From positions 124,001 to 188,000 of the forward strand of contig OY781923.1 of assembly GCA_963677225.1 (NCBI GenBank): 64,000 nucleotides of DNA. The letters are read 5' to 3'. Numbering within the stretch: the first letter of the stretch is position 1; each line of letters begins with the position of its first letter. The DNA comes from SABI01 sp028532915. GTDB taxonomy: Bacteria; Spirochaetota; Spirochaetia; Sphaerochaetales; Sphaerochaetaceae. Under the pieces are notes generated by a model. That model saw only the letters and a list, made by a program, of their open reading frames with translations. It had not been told where the DNA came from and made no database searches. Below are positions 34,099 through 42,751 of this stretch, one piece after another. The translations under genes and the position numbers were made by a program.

Positions 34099-35406
34099 TC
34101 AACGTTGATGTACCCACTCTTTTCCTGAAGCTTCTTTCAACCTTTCTTCTTCGGTCACGATTATCGGAGATTCCTTTACAAATGCAATCCCAATGAGTGC
34201 AGCGAACAGCAGCGCGACACTCGCGATCAGCACTCCTTCGAGGTGCTTCCCTCCCTCGATATTCATAAAAATCAGAATAAGCGCCCCGACCAGATGGCCG
34301 TTGAGCAGCAGTGCCCCCTGTGACGAAGCTTCCTGCACGGGATAACTCAGCTCGAAAGCATACTGATAACCCAGAGGCATAGTTCCCTGGAAGAAGAAGC
34401 CGAGAACCGTCACAATGATGTAGATGATGAAAAAAGGCATTCCAACGCGAAGGAGTGTCGGTGCGAAAGCAAAAAGAACGACACCTATAAAGATTCCCAG
34501 TATCGAGATCGCGAAGAAGAATTTTCTTTTTCGATAGTAGTCTGAAAGAAACGGTATCACGATCGAACCGAATAATCCTCCTACAAGCAGAAGGACTCCG
34601 AGAATCCCGTTGGAATTCTCAATCTTCACGAAGGCGGTGATGGAATCGATTTTCGCGATGAACACATTGAAAAGCCCCCAGGCAAGACCGAAGATGATCA
34701 TGAATCCGCCCATATGCTTTTTTGTCAGCAGTAATACCAGAGAATCATAGAACTTCTCTATCTTGACAGGTTTCCTCGTCGGGGGAGTAGGAGGTTTCTC
34801 TTTGAAGAAGAAGAGAACAGCAAGAGCACTCACGCTTGTGATTATCCCCAGCATCATCAGTAATCGCGGAAGCCCGTCACCGTATCCAGGGTCGGCAGGA
34901 TCAATGGTCACTATTCTGGGAGCGATGATCATGATCAGCAGCAATCCCAGATATTGGGAAAAAGAGACGAGTCCGGCAGCAAATCCGCGTTCTTTGAACG
35001 GGAACCATCTATTGGTCACCGTTGTGACCGAATTCAGGATGATCACATACCCTAATGAGAGCCCTATCTGGGAGAAGACCACGTAATTGAAATCCGCAGC
35101 GGTGAAACCTTTGGTTAAAGAGAACACTGCGATGAGAATCGCAGCTGTCCGCAAGGACCATTTCAGTCCGAGTTTATTTATCAGAAAAGAGGCCGGTACT
35201 GAAAAGATCAAAAAGGAAATCAGATGAATAAGTGTGAGGATATCGGGACTGATGATTGAATCGGAAGGAATCTGTAATTGATAAAAATCTGTAGCCGCTC
35301 TAGATATAGGAGCAAAAATCAACCATTGCATCTCAGAAACCATAAGAACGATCATCAATGCAGAAAGGACTACCCATCGATATGAATACACTCGGATACT
35401 TTTCAT
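34099..35406 (-). CDS. Major facilitator superfamily transporter
   Basis: 435 residues with twelve predicted membrane helices and a central cytoplasmic loop (FFKEKPPTPPTRKPVKIEKFYDS, about residue 205-230). The first helix ends EMQWLIFAPISRAATDFYQ, a pattern seen in the FLVCR-like/metabolite branch of MFS. The start is the ATG at 35406 with AAGGTG upstream. Substrate unknown. Divergent from the nitroreductase gene; a seven-base inverted pair CTATACT / AGTATAG (35422-35428 and 35447-35453) marks the shared promoter region. Confidence 0.88.
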   Translation of the reverse strand: MKSIRVYSYRWVVLSALMIVLMVSEMQWLIFAPISRAATDFYQLQIPSDSIISPDILTLIHLISFLIFSVPASFLINKLGLKWSLRTAAILIAVFSLTKGFTAADFNYVVFSQIGLSLGYVIILNSVTTVTNRWFPFKERGFAAGLVSFSQYLGLLLIMIIAPRIVTIDPADPGYGDGLPRLLMMLGIITSVSALAVLFFFKEKPPTPPTRKPVKIEKFYDSLVLLLTKKHMGGFMIIFGLAWGLFNVFIAKIDSITAFVKIENSNGILGVLLLVGGLFGSIVIPFLSDYYRKRKFFFAISILGIFIGVVLFAFAPTLLRVGMPFFIIYIIVTVLGFFFQGTMPLGYQYAFELSYPVQEASSQGALLLNGHLVGALILIFMNIEGGKHLEGVLIASVALLFAALIGIAFVKESPIIVTEEERLKEASGKEWVHQR

Positions 35407-35475
35407 TATCACCTTCCGATTCTATACTACAACAACACCGCTGATGAGTATAGTGGGTTGAACAAAGGAGCCAAT

Positions 35476-36261
35476 ATGGAAAATGAAGTGATGAATATAT
35501 TGATGAAAAGAAGAAGCTGCCGCTCTTTTCTGCAAAAAGATATTGAACCGGAAAAAAAAGAGATGATTCAGAAAGCGACACTGAGAGCACCGACCGCAGG
35601 CAATCAGCTGTTCTATAGTATCATAGACATCAAAGACAGGAACATAAAGGAAAAGCTTGCAGTTCTCTGTGACAACCAGCCGATGATAGCGAAAGCGCCT
35701 ATGGTATGGCTTTTCGTCGCCGATGTTCAGAAATGGGAAAATTTCTACAGACTCAACGGAAGCGTTGAGAAAGGAAAACAGAGAGGCATTCAGGAAAGAA
35801 AGGTGGGGGCCGGAGAACTCTTTCTGGCACTTGATGATGCTCTGATAGCTGCGCAGAATGCGGTGATCGCAGCAGAATCTTTCGGAATCGGCTCATGTTA
35901 TATCGGAGACATACTCGAAAACCATGAACAGATCGTCTCGATGTTTTCGCTTCCAAAGTACGCGGCGGTAGCAACTCTGCTCGTTTTCGGATACCCGAAA
36001 AGCACGCAGGAACTGGCACACCCTTCCATCAGACCGCCGGTTGATGCTGTCTTCATGGAAAATTCATATCAGGATTACACTCTGGAAAAGCTGAAATACG
36101 CCTATGGTGAACAGGAAAAAGCGATGAGAAGAAGAAAGGGACTGCCTGAGGATTCCGATGAGACAATCAGTGATGATTACTACTTCAGAAAGCATATGAG
36201 TGATTTCATGGAGGAGATGAACCGTTCAGGAAAGCTGCTTTACCAGCGCTGGATGGAATAG
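35476..36261 (+). CDS. Nitroreductase family flavoprotein
   Basis: 261 residues. Opens with the FMN-binding pattern MKRRSCRSFLQKDIEPEKKEMIQKATLRAPTAGNQLFYSIIDI; later AAQNAVIAAESFGIGSCYIGDI and VATLLVFGYPKS complete the nitroreductase fold. These enzymes use NAD(P)H and FMN to reduce nitro groups, quinones or other acceptors; the natural substrate is not evident. The C-terminal 60 residues are charged and unlike the short ends of most relatives. AAAGGAG lies before the ATG at 35476. Confidence 0.88.
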   Translation: MENEVMNILMKRRSCRSFLQKDIEPEKKEMIQKATLRAPTAGNQLFYSIIDIKDRNIKEKLAVLCDNQPMIAKAPMVWLFVADVQKWENFYRLNGSVEKGKQRGIQERKVGAGELFLALDDALIAAQNAVIAAESFGIGSCYIGDILENHEQIVSMFSLPKYAAVATLLVFGYPKSTQELAHPSIRPPVDAVFMENSYQDYTLEKLKYAYGEQEKAMRRRKGLPEDSDETISDDYYFRKHMSDFMEEMNRSGKLLYQRWME

Positions 36262-36281
36262 ATTCAATATGGATCAAAGAG

Positions 36282-36306
36282 AAAGCCGCCTAAAAAAGGC
36301 GGCTTT
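36282..36306. terminator. Hairpin between convergent nitroreductase and nifJ
   Basis: AAAGCCGCC pairs with GGCGGCTTT around seven bases. Each strand has only short T runs after the stem, so it may serve both genes weakly. Confidence 0.7.
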
Positions 36307-36331
36307 CATTATGGCGATATAATCACCTGAT

Positions 36332-39300
36332 TTACATGATCTGTCCGACGTTCTTATAGAATTCCATTCTATGTTTCGCGTCTTTTTCAGCCTTCTCGAA
36401 CAGCATATCGGCGTTATCCGGATTTGTCTTGTACAGAGAAGAGTAACGGCGTTCGCTCTTGATGAACTCCTGGAAGTCTCCATCCTGAGATCTGGCATCC
36501 CAGCTGAATCTCTTTCCTTCTTCTAATTTTGGATTGTAGCGGAACAGAGGCCAGTAACCTACATCAACTGCTCGTTTTTCTTCAACCTGACTCATTCTCA
36601 TGTTGATACCATGGTTGATACAGGGAGCGTAACAGAAGACGATCGAAGGTCCGTCAAACGCCACAGCTTCCTGAAGCGCTTTCTGAGTATGAAGTCTGTT
36701 GGCACCCATCGCTACTGAAGCGACGTATGCATGACCGTAACTCATCATCATGAAGCCCATATTCTTCTTGCCGATCTGCTTACCTGCGTTTGCGAACTTC
36801 GCGACAGCTCCGATAGGAGTAGCTTTGGAAGCCTGCCCACCGGTATTAGAATAAACCTCTGTATCAAGAACAAGGATATTCACATTCTTACCGGAAGCAA
36901 CAACATGGTCCAGACCGCCGTACCCGATATCATATGCCCAACCGTCACCGCCGATAATCCAGACATCCTTGTCGGAAAGGTAGTCTTTCAATTCGATGAT
37001 TTTTTTGACAAGGCGCTTTGCTTCGTCCGAACCTGCCTGAGCGAGAGCATCATCAAGAAGAGCCTGAGTCTCTTTCTGCGCATCGATGCTCGCTTCAGTT
37101 TTATCATCCCACAGCTCCAGATTCTTCTCTAAAGCAGCTTTGAGTGCATCTGTGGTACCGATAGCGAGAAGACTGTCGATTGCGCTTCTCAGAAGCCTTC
37201 TGTTGGATTCGACGGCAAGTCTCATACCGAGACCGTACTCAGCGTTATCTTCGAACAGTGAGTTACCCCATGCAGGACCGCGTCCGTCGTTTCTCTGTGC
37301 ATAAGGAGTCGTCGGGAAAGTTCCGCCGTAGATTGAAGAACAACCTGTTGCATTCGCGGCAAGCATTCTCTCACCGCAGATCTGCGATACGAGCTTCACA
37401 TATGGAGTCTCACCGCAACCTGCACAGGCACCGGAGAACTCGAACAGAGGTTTCTTGAACTGCATACCCTTGACGGTGGTCAATGCGATTCCGTCAGTCA
37501 CGTCATCCGGAAGAGCATCGAAGAATTCCGAGTTCGTAGTCTCGCCTCTATCTCTCTCGACCTGGAGCGGACTGAGTTCAAGAGATTTTACCTTGGAAGG
37601 ACAGGTTTCGACACAGACTCCGCATCCCTGACAATCTTCGGGATAGATCTGAATCTTGAATCTGAGATCTCTGTCATTCTTAGTAGTTGATTTCAAAGTT
37701 GTGAATGTTTCAGGAGCATTCTCGAGATCTTTAGGATCAATCTGTTTAGCTCTGATAGCAGCATGAGGACAGGACTGTACACACTGGTTACACTGAATAC
37801 AGTTCTCGCTGATCCAGTGAGGAACGAACGGAGCAACTCCGCGTTTTTCCAGTTTGCTTGTGTTCGTAGGCAGCGTACCGTCGAAGCTCATCTTGGAAAC
37901 CGGAATATCGTTACCTTTGAGGTGCATGATCGGTTCGATGATATCCTTGGCGAAATCATCGGCATCTTCTTTGATGAGTTTCTTGGGAACATATGCCTCA
38001 CCGACAGTCTTAGGCACTGAGACCTCTTCAAGAGCTGCTGATGCAGCATCAACGGCAGCCCAGTTCATCTTGACGATATCTTCACCCTTCTTGCTGAAGG
38101 TCTTCTTGATGGCGTTCTTGATGAGTGAGATTGCTTCTTCTTCCGGGAAGATACCTGAGATCTTGAAGAATACAGCCTGCATGACGGTATTGATACGGGT
38201 TCCGAGACCTACTTCCTCAGCGATCTTCAGTGCATCGATGTTATAGAATTTGATCTCTTTGTCGATGATCTGCTTCTGCTCATCAGCTGTGAGATGAGAG
38301 AATACCTCATCGGTAGGAATCTGCGAGTTGAGAAGGAAAACTCCACCTTTCTTAAGAGGTTTGAGCATGTCGTAGCGTCCGATATAAGCAGGATTGTGAC
38401 AAGCTACAAAATCGGCACTGTCGATCAGCCAGGGCATGTTCACGCTGCTTTTTCCGAAACGGAGGTGACTGATGGTGATACCGCCCGATTTCTTGGAGTC
38501 GTATGAGAAGTAAGCCTGTGCGTTCATATCGGTGTTTCCGCCGATGATCTTGATCGAATCCTTGTTTGCACCGACGGTTCCGTCAGATCCGAGACCCCAG
38601 AACATACAGGAGACTACACCTTCGGGACTTACATCGATAGGATCGCAGATTGGAATGCTCTTATGAGTGACATCATCGTTGATACCGACTGTAAAGTCGT
38701 GGAAGTTGCCGTTGTTGAGATGGTCGAACACTGATTTTGCATGGGTAGGTGTGAAATCTTTGCTTGAAAGACCGTAACGGCCGCCAATAACAGAGATATC
38801 GGTCTTGCCCATCTGAGTCAGAGCAGTGACAACATCGAGATAGAGAGGTTCACCGATTGAACCGGGCTCTTTTGTTCTGTCCAAGACAGCAATCTTCTTA
38901 ACAGTCTCAGGAAGAGCTGCCACAAGGTGTTTTGCCGAGAACGGGCGATAGAGGCGTACTTTGAGAACACCGACTTTCTCGCCGTTTTTGTTCAGGTAAT
39001 CGGCGACCCATTCGAATGTATCGAGAGCACTACCCATTGCGATGACGACTCTGTCCGCATCCGGAGCACCGACATAATCGAACAGCTTGTAGGATCTGCC
39101 TGTGATCTTGGCGACTTTATCCATGTATTCCTGAACGATCTCGGGAACTGCATCATAGTATTTATTGACAGTTTCACGACCCTGGAAGTATACATCCTCA
39201 TTCTGTGCAGCGACTTTCAACCGTGGTTTGTCAGGTCTTTGAGCTCTGTCTCTGAATCGTTCGATGTACTCGGGTTCAACGAGAGAAAGCATATCTTCAT

Positions 39301-39865
39301 AAGCGATCTCTTCCACCTTGGAAACTTCATGAGAAGTTCTGAATCCGTCAAAGAAAGAAAGGAAAGGAACCTGAGCCTTCAGTGTGGCAAGATGAGCAAC
39401 GAGAGCAAGATCCATGGTTTCCTGAATGCTGCTTGCGGCAGTCATAGCGAATCCGGTATTTCTGCAGGACATTACATCACTGTGGTCACCGAAGATTGAA
39501 AGAGACTGCGCAGCGAGTGAACGGGCCGATACGTGGAAAACCGTAGGAAGCATTTCACCTGCAATCTTGTGCATGTTCGGGATCATGAGCAATAAGCCTT
39601 GACTTGCAGTAAACGTTGTTGTCATAGCTCCGGCTGATAACGAACCGTGAACGGCTCCGGCAGCTCCGGCTTCCGACTGCATCTCGGTGATGTCTACTTT
39701 CTCACCAAACAGGTTTTTCCTTCCGGTACTCGCCCATGAATCTGAATATTCTCCCATAGGTGAAGATGGTGTGATGGGGTATATTGCAGCGACGTCACTG
39801 AACGCATAAGCCACGTGCGCGGCCGCAGTATTTCCATCAATAGTAACCATTTTTTTGTTACTCAT
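36332..39865 (-). CDS. nifJ: Pyruvate:ferredoxin (flavodoxin) oxidoreductase
   Basis: Converts pyruvate and CoA to acetyl-CoA and CO2 while reducing ferredoxin; central to anaerobic metabolism. 1177 residues in the single-chain form. Order of parts: pyruvate-binding domain I (YPITPSSPMGEYSDSW), CoA region, gamma domain (GLGSDGTVGANKDSIKIIG), a 2x[4Fe-4S] ferredoxin domain (CIQCNQCVQSCPHAAI, CQGCGVCVETCP), then the thiamine-diphosphate domain with CAGCGE near residue 810 and GGDGWAYDIGYGGLDHV. All expected cluster cysteines are seen. TGGAG precedes the ATG. Single-gene unit. Confidence 0.98.
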   Translation of the reverse strand: MSNKKMVTIDGNTAAAHVAYAFSDVAAIYPITPSSPMGEYSDSWASTGRKNLFGEKVDITEMQSEAGAAGAVHGSLSAGAMTTTFTASQGLLLMIPNMHKIAGEMLPTVFHVSARSLAAQSLSIFGDHSDVMSCRNTGFAMTAASSIQETMDLALVAHLATLKAQVPFLSFFDGFRTSHEVSKVEEIAYEDMLSLVEPEYIERFRDRAQRPDKPRLKVAAQNEDVYFQGRETVNKYYDAVPEIVQEYMDKVAKITGRSYKLFDYVGAPDADRVVIAMGSALDTFEWVADYLNKNGEKVGVLKVRLYRPFSAKHLVAALPETVKKIAVLDRTKEPGSIGEPLYLDVVTALTQMGKTDISVIGGRYGLSSKDFTPTHAKSVFDHLNNGNFHDFTVGINDDVTHKSIPICDPIDVSPEGVVSCMFWGLGSDGTVGANKDSIKIIGGNTDMNAQAYFSYDSKKSGGITISHLRFGKSSVNMPWLIDSADFVACHNPAYIGRYDMLKPLKKGGVFLLNSQIPTDEVFSHLTADEQKQIIDKEIKFYNIDALKIAEEVGLGTRINTVMQAVFFKISGIFPEEEAISLIKNAIKKTFSKKGEDIVKMNWAAVDAASAALEEVSVPKTVGEAYVPKKLIKEDADDFAKDIIEPIMHLKGNDIPVSKMSFDGTLPTNTSKLEKRGVAPFVPHWISENCIQCNQCVQSCPHAAIRAKQIDPKDLENAPETFTTLKSTTKNDRDLRFKIQIYPEDCQGCGVCVETCPSKVKSLELSPLQVERDRGETTNSEFFDALPDDVTDGIALTTVKGMQFKKPLFEFSGACAGCGETPYVKLVSQICGERMLAANATGCSSIYGGTFPTTPYAQRNDGRGPAWGNSLFEDNAEYGLGMRLAVESNRRLLRSAIDSLLAIGTTDALKAALEKNLELWDDKTEASIDAQKETQALLDDALAQAGSDEAKRLVKKIIELKDYLSDKDVWIIGGDGWAYDIGYGGLDHVVASGKNVNILVLDTEVYSNTGGQASKATPIGAVAKFANAGKQIGKKNMGFMMMSYGHAYVASVAMGANRLHTQKALQEAVAFDGPSIVFCYAPCINHGINMRMSQVEEKRAVDVGYWPLFRYNPKLEEGKRFSWDARSQDGDFQEFIKSERRYSSLYKTNPDNADMLFEKAEKDAKHRMEFYKNVGQIM

Positions 39866-39936
39866 ATTGACACTCCATTGAAATTATTTTTTTACCTGCA
39901 GACACCAATTGCCCACAACTATTTTACACACGACAG

Positions 39937-39959
39937 TACCCTGTATGCACTACAGGGTA
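39937..39959 (-). promoter_or_regulatory. Perfect inverted repeat upstream of nifJ
   Basis: TACCCTGTA-TGCAC-TACAGGGTA, nine-base arms. A plausible -10 for nifJ is TAAAAT on the minus strand (39926-39921); the repeat would then cover the -35 region, where no good -35 hexamer is seen. Looks like a regulator site of unknown identity. Confidence 0.5.
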
Positions 39960-40042
39960 TCTACTAAGCAACTATACAATAATACTGAAGGGTTTGCAAC
40001 CTTGAGAGCTGTTGAGACAGCCGAAAAACGGCGGGGAGGAAA

Positions 40043-40066
40043 GCCTTCCGGTAATGACCGGAAGGC
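40043..40066 (-). terminator. Putative terminator of nrdJ
   Basis: GCCTTCCGG and CCGGAAGGC pair perfectly (nine pairs, six-base loop) about 15 bases past the nrdJ stop; on the minus strand only TTT follows, so the T run is weak. Confidence 0.6.
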
Positions 40067-40081
40067 ACTCATTCTAATTCA

Positions 40082-42577
40082 TCAGCATTCACTGTGACCG
40101 CAGGAAAAGCACTTCTTGCAGCCTTCGATATTCACGAAGGTGACATTTCCGCATACCGGACAGATATCGGGAAGAACACTCTTGTTCAGTTCCTTCTCAA
40201 GTCCGAGGTTGAACTGCTTCGCACTTTGAAGGGCATCCTCTTCATCGGGAAGTTCGGGATAGTTGTTGTCATCTGAAGATCCGATATGTTCCTCGAGAAC
40301 CTGTGCAACAGCATCTGGCAGACTCATTACCCGGTTTTTTCCGAAACCGAGGGGCCGTCCTGAACCGATTCCTCTCAGCTGTGCGATCACGGCCTTCGTT
40401 CTCTGCATCGGAGTAAGAGGGCTGGGCATCCTGAGAAGGAGGCTGATGAGACGGCCGAGACCCTCCGCATCGGCAGAAACATCCGACCCGACTTTTGCCA
40501 CATTGATGAATACTTCGAAAGGTTCATCCTCGGCTCCGTCCGAATTGATCGTGATATATGCAGTTCCGATAGGAGTGGCCTTCCTGTATGTCGTCCCGCG
40601 CAGGACCGTCGATCTTACGCGTGAGGTAAGAGGTTCCGGACTGAAGAATTCTTCTTCCTCCTTCTCCTCTTCACTCTTTGCGATCAGAACCTGTGTATCT
40701 CTGGACCCGTCGCGATAGGTCGTACCGCCCTTACAGCCCAGATCGTACAGCAGTTCATAGAGAGCCGCCGTCTGCTCAACAGTATATTCTTTGGGAGTGT
40801 TACCCGTCTTGGAGATACTTGAATCGACCCATCTCTGAATCGCCGCCTGAACTTTCACATGACCTTCGGGAGACAGATCCATGGCGGAGACGAAATAATC
40901 GGGTTTCTCTTCTCCCGGATGATCTTTCACCCATTCGTCATAGACGCCGACGCGTTCGATATTGGAGCCCATCCGCCCCACTCTCTCCCATTCCCAGAAA
41001 TAGTAGGGTTCGATGCCTGTGCTTGTCCCGACCATCGTTCCGGTAGTTCCCGTAGGAGCCTGAGTGAGCAACGTGACGTTTCTGATTCCCTTCTCTCTTA
41101 TGAGATCGCGGATTTCCTGCGGCATCTGCTTCATAAATCCGCTTTCCAGGAACTTTTCGGCATCGTACAGCGGGAACGAGCCTTTCTCTTCCGCGAGAAG
41201 AGCACTTTCGGTATATGCCTCTATGCAGATGAACTTGTAGAGCCTGTCGATGAATTCTATCGATTCGGGACTGCCGTAGCCGAGTTTCAGCCTGATAAGC
41301 ATATCGGCAAGCCCCATCGTTCCCAATCCGATCCTTCTTTCGTTCTGCTGCTGCTTCCTGTTTTCCTCATAGAAATAGGGAGTATCGTCGATGACATTAT
41401 CCAGAAACCGTACAGCATGGCGCACCGTCTTCCCCAGATCATCCCAGAGGACTTCTCCGTCTTTCACGAATCTGGAAAGGTTGACCGACCCCAGATTACA
41501 GACACCCCATGGAGGCAGTCCCTGCTCTCCGCACGGATTGGTGCACTGGATACTGCTGTAGTACCACGAGTTGGACATCTTATTGTAACGGTCTACGAAA
41601 AATACTCCGGGTTCGGCCGAAGCCCATGCGCTTTCAATGATGGAATTCCAGATATCTTTCGCCTTATGCTTCTGATAAGGAATGATCTTCTTCCCCATCG
41701 ACTTCCATTTCTGAATGTCACCATCCCATTTCTCATTGTATTCGGGATCCGAAGTATCGGGGAAACAGGTCGTCCAGTCAGCATCACTGCGGACCGCAGC
41801 CATGAAATCATCGGTTATCCCCACACTGATATTGGCATTGACGATCTTATCCATCTCACGTTTACTGGTGATGAAATCAAGAATATCGGGATGCCAGACA
41901 TTCAGAATGAGCATCAGCGCTCCACGTCGTGAACCGCCCTGTTCGATCAGTCCGGTCACGAATGAATAGAGAGCACCCCAGGAAACAGAGCCCGAAGAGC
42001 GGCCGTTCACCCCTTTCACGTATGCATGCTTCGGACGCAGTGAAGAGAGGTTCATCCCCACACCGCCGCCGCGGCTCATGATCTCGGTCATCTGACCGAG
42101 CGAGGTGATGATCCCTCCTCTGCTGTCTTTCGGGGAAGGAATAACGTAGCAGTTGAAATAGGTGAGATTCTGGTCGGTACCCGCACCGGTAAGGATTCTT
42201 CCTCCGGGAACGAACTTCCATTCATTCAGGATCCAGTTGAATTCCTTCTCCCACTGTTTCTGTTTATCTTTCTTCTCCTGAAGACTCATCCCCTTCGCAA
42301 CCCGTTTGAGCATTTGTGAAGGTTCGGTCTCGATCGGTTTATCTACATTTTCTCTGGTGGAGTTTACGATCGTGCCATCTTCCAGACGGACCTGCAGTGC
42401 ATCGTTATCTTCGATGCTGATAACGGTCCCGATTTCACGCTGTCCGGTCTTAGGATTACTCACAGCAACGACAAGATCTCCAATTTTGAGTGTATCCTTT
42501 TTCCCATCCTTTTGAGCGTATCTATCTAAAAAGATCTTACGCCCTAAAGGCGTGAGTGCGTTAGGACCATGTGTCAT
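40082..42577 (-). CDS. nrdJ: B12-dependent class II ribonucleotide reductase
   Basis: Makes deoxyribonucleotides using adenosylcobalamin, with or without oxygen. 831 residues from the ATG at 42577 (GGAGGGG upstream). An N-terminal small beta domain (LKIGDLVVAVSNPKTGQREIGTVISIEDNDALQVRLEDGT, about 25-65) precedes the catalytic barrel, which shows FNCYVIPSPKDSRGGI (first redox Cys), SRGGGVGMNLSSLRP, CTNPCGEQGLPPWGVCNLGSVNL (thiyl-radical Cys and catalytic Asn/Glu) and TQAPTGTTGTMVGTSTGIEP. After a TSCPD domain comes a zinc-ribbon-like end with CPVCG and CFSCG. It follows the M42 peptidase gene but has its own promoter. Confidence 0.97.
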   Translation of the reverse strand: MTHGPNALTPLGRKIFLDRYAQKDGKKDTLKIGDLVVAVSNPKTGQREIGTVISIEDNDALQVRLEDGTIVNSTRENVDKPIETEPSQMLKRVAKGMSLQEKKDKQKQWEKEFNWILNEWKFVPGGRILTGAGTDQNLTYFNCYVIPSPKDSRGGIITSLGQMTEIMSRGGGVGMNLSSLRPKHAYVKGVNGRSSGSVSWGALYSFVTGLIEQGGSRRGALMLILNVWHPDILDFITSKREMDKIVNANISVGITDDFMAAVRSDADWTTCFPDTSDPEYNEKWDGDIQKWKSMGKKIIPYQKHKAKDIWNSIIESAWASAEPGVFFVDRYNKMSNSWYYSSIQCTNPCGEQGLPPWGVCNLGSVNLSRFVKDGEVLWDDLGKTVRHAVRFLDNVIDDTPYFYEENRKQQQNERRIGLGTMGLADMLIRLKLGYGSPESIEFIDRLYKFICIEAYTESALLAEEKGSFPLYDAEKFLESGFMKQMPQEIRDLIREKGIRNVTLLTQAPTGTTGTMVGTSTGIEPYYFWEWERVGRMGSNIERVGVYDEWVKDHPGEEKPDYFVSAMDLSPEGHVKVQAAIQRWVDSSISKTGNTPKEYTVEQTAALYELLYDLGCKGGTTYRDGSRDTQVLIAKSEEEKEEEEFFSPEPLTSRVRSTVLRGTTYRKATPIGTAYITINSDGAEDEPFEVFINVAKVGSDVSADAEGLGRLISLLLRMPSPLTPMQRTKAVIAQLRGIGSGRPLGFGKNRVMSLPDAVAQVLEEHIGSSDDNNYPELPDEEDALQSAKQFNLGLEKELNKSVLPDICPVCGNVTFVNIEGCKKCFSCGHSEC

Positions 42578-42597
42578 AAAACCCCTCCTGTCAATAA

Positions 42598-42621
42598 TTG
42601 ACCCGCTGGACCGCGGGTCAA
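42598..42621 (-). promoter_or_regulatory. Inverted repeat at the nrdJ transcription start
   Basis: TTGACCCGC-TGGACC-GCGGGTCAA on the plus strand, nine-base arms, overlaps the expected +1 (about 42618). In RNA it would be a hairpin at the extreme 5' end; in DNA an operator. Confidence 0.5.
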
Positions 42622-42624
42622 CAA

Positions 42625-42653
42625 AGCATACCATATTCAAAGTTCGGGGGCAA
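42625..42653 (-). promoter_or_regulatory. Putative promoter of nrdJ
   Basis: On the minus strand TTGCCC (42653-42648), 17-base spacer, TATGCT (42630-42625). The leader of about 40 bases is too short for a cobalamin riboswitch. Confidence 0.45.
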
Positions 42654-42698
42654 TAGCTTGAGTACAAAAATGTCTATCAGTAGCGTGTTAGAGTCTCA

Positions 42699-42717
42699 AC
42701 ACCACTATATGTGGTGT
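42699..42717 (-). promoter_or_regulatory. Palindrome upstream of nrdJ, NrdR-box-like
   Basis: ACACCAC-TATAT-GTGGTGT, seven-base arms. It shares the ACAC...TATAT...GTGT look of NrdR boxes, but is longer than the usual 16 bases. It lies about 45 bases upstream of the -35. Confidence 0.4.
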
Positions 42718-42751
42718 CATGTATAAGTTTACATATAAAGTTATATAACTC

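Noticed and set aside
40859..41932. Long open frame (357 codons) opposite nrdJ
   Set aside because: It lies wholly inside the reverse complement of nrdJ, has no ribosome site, and its protein shows no family pattern; a shadow of a long, conserved gene.
42578..42751. Cobalamin riboswitch before nrdJ
   Set aside because: No B12-box (GCCACTG-like) is visible on the nrdJ strand, and the predicted leader is about 40 bases, too short for the roughly 200-base riboswitch.
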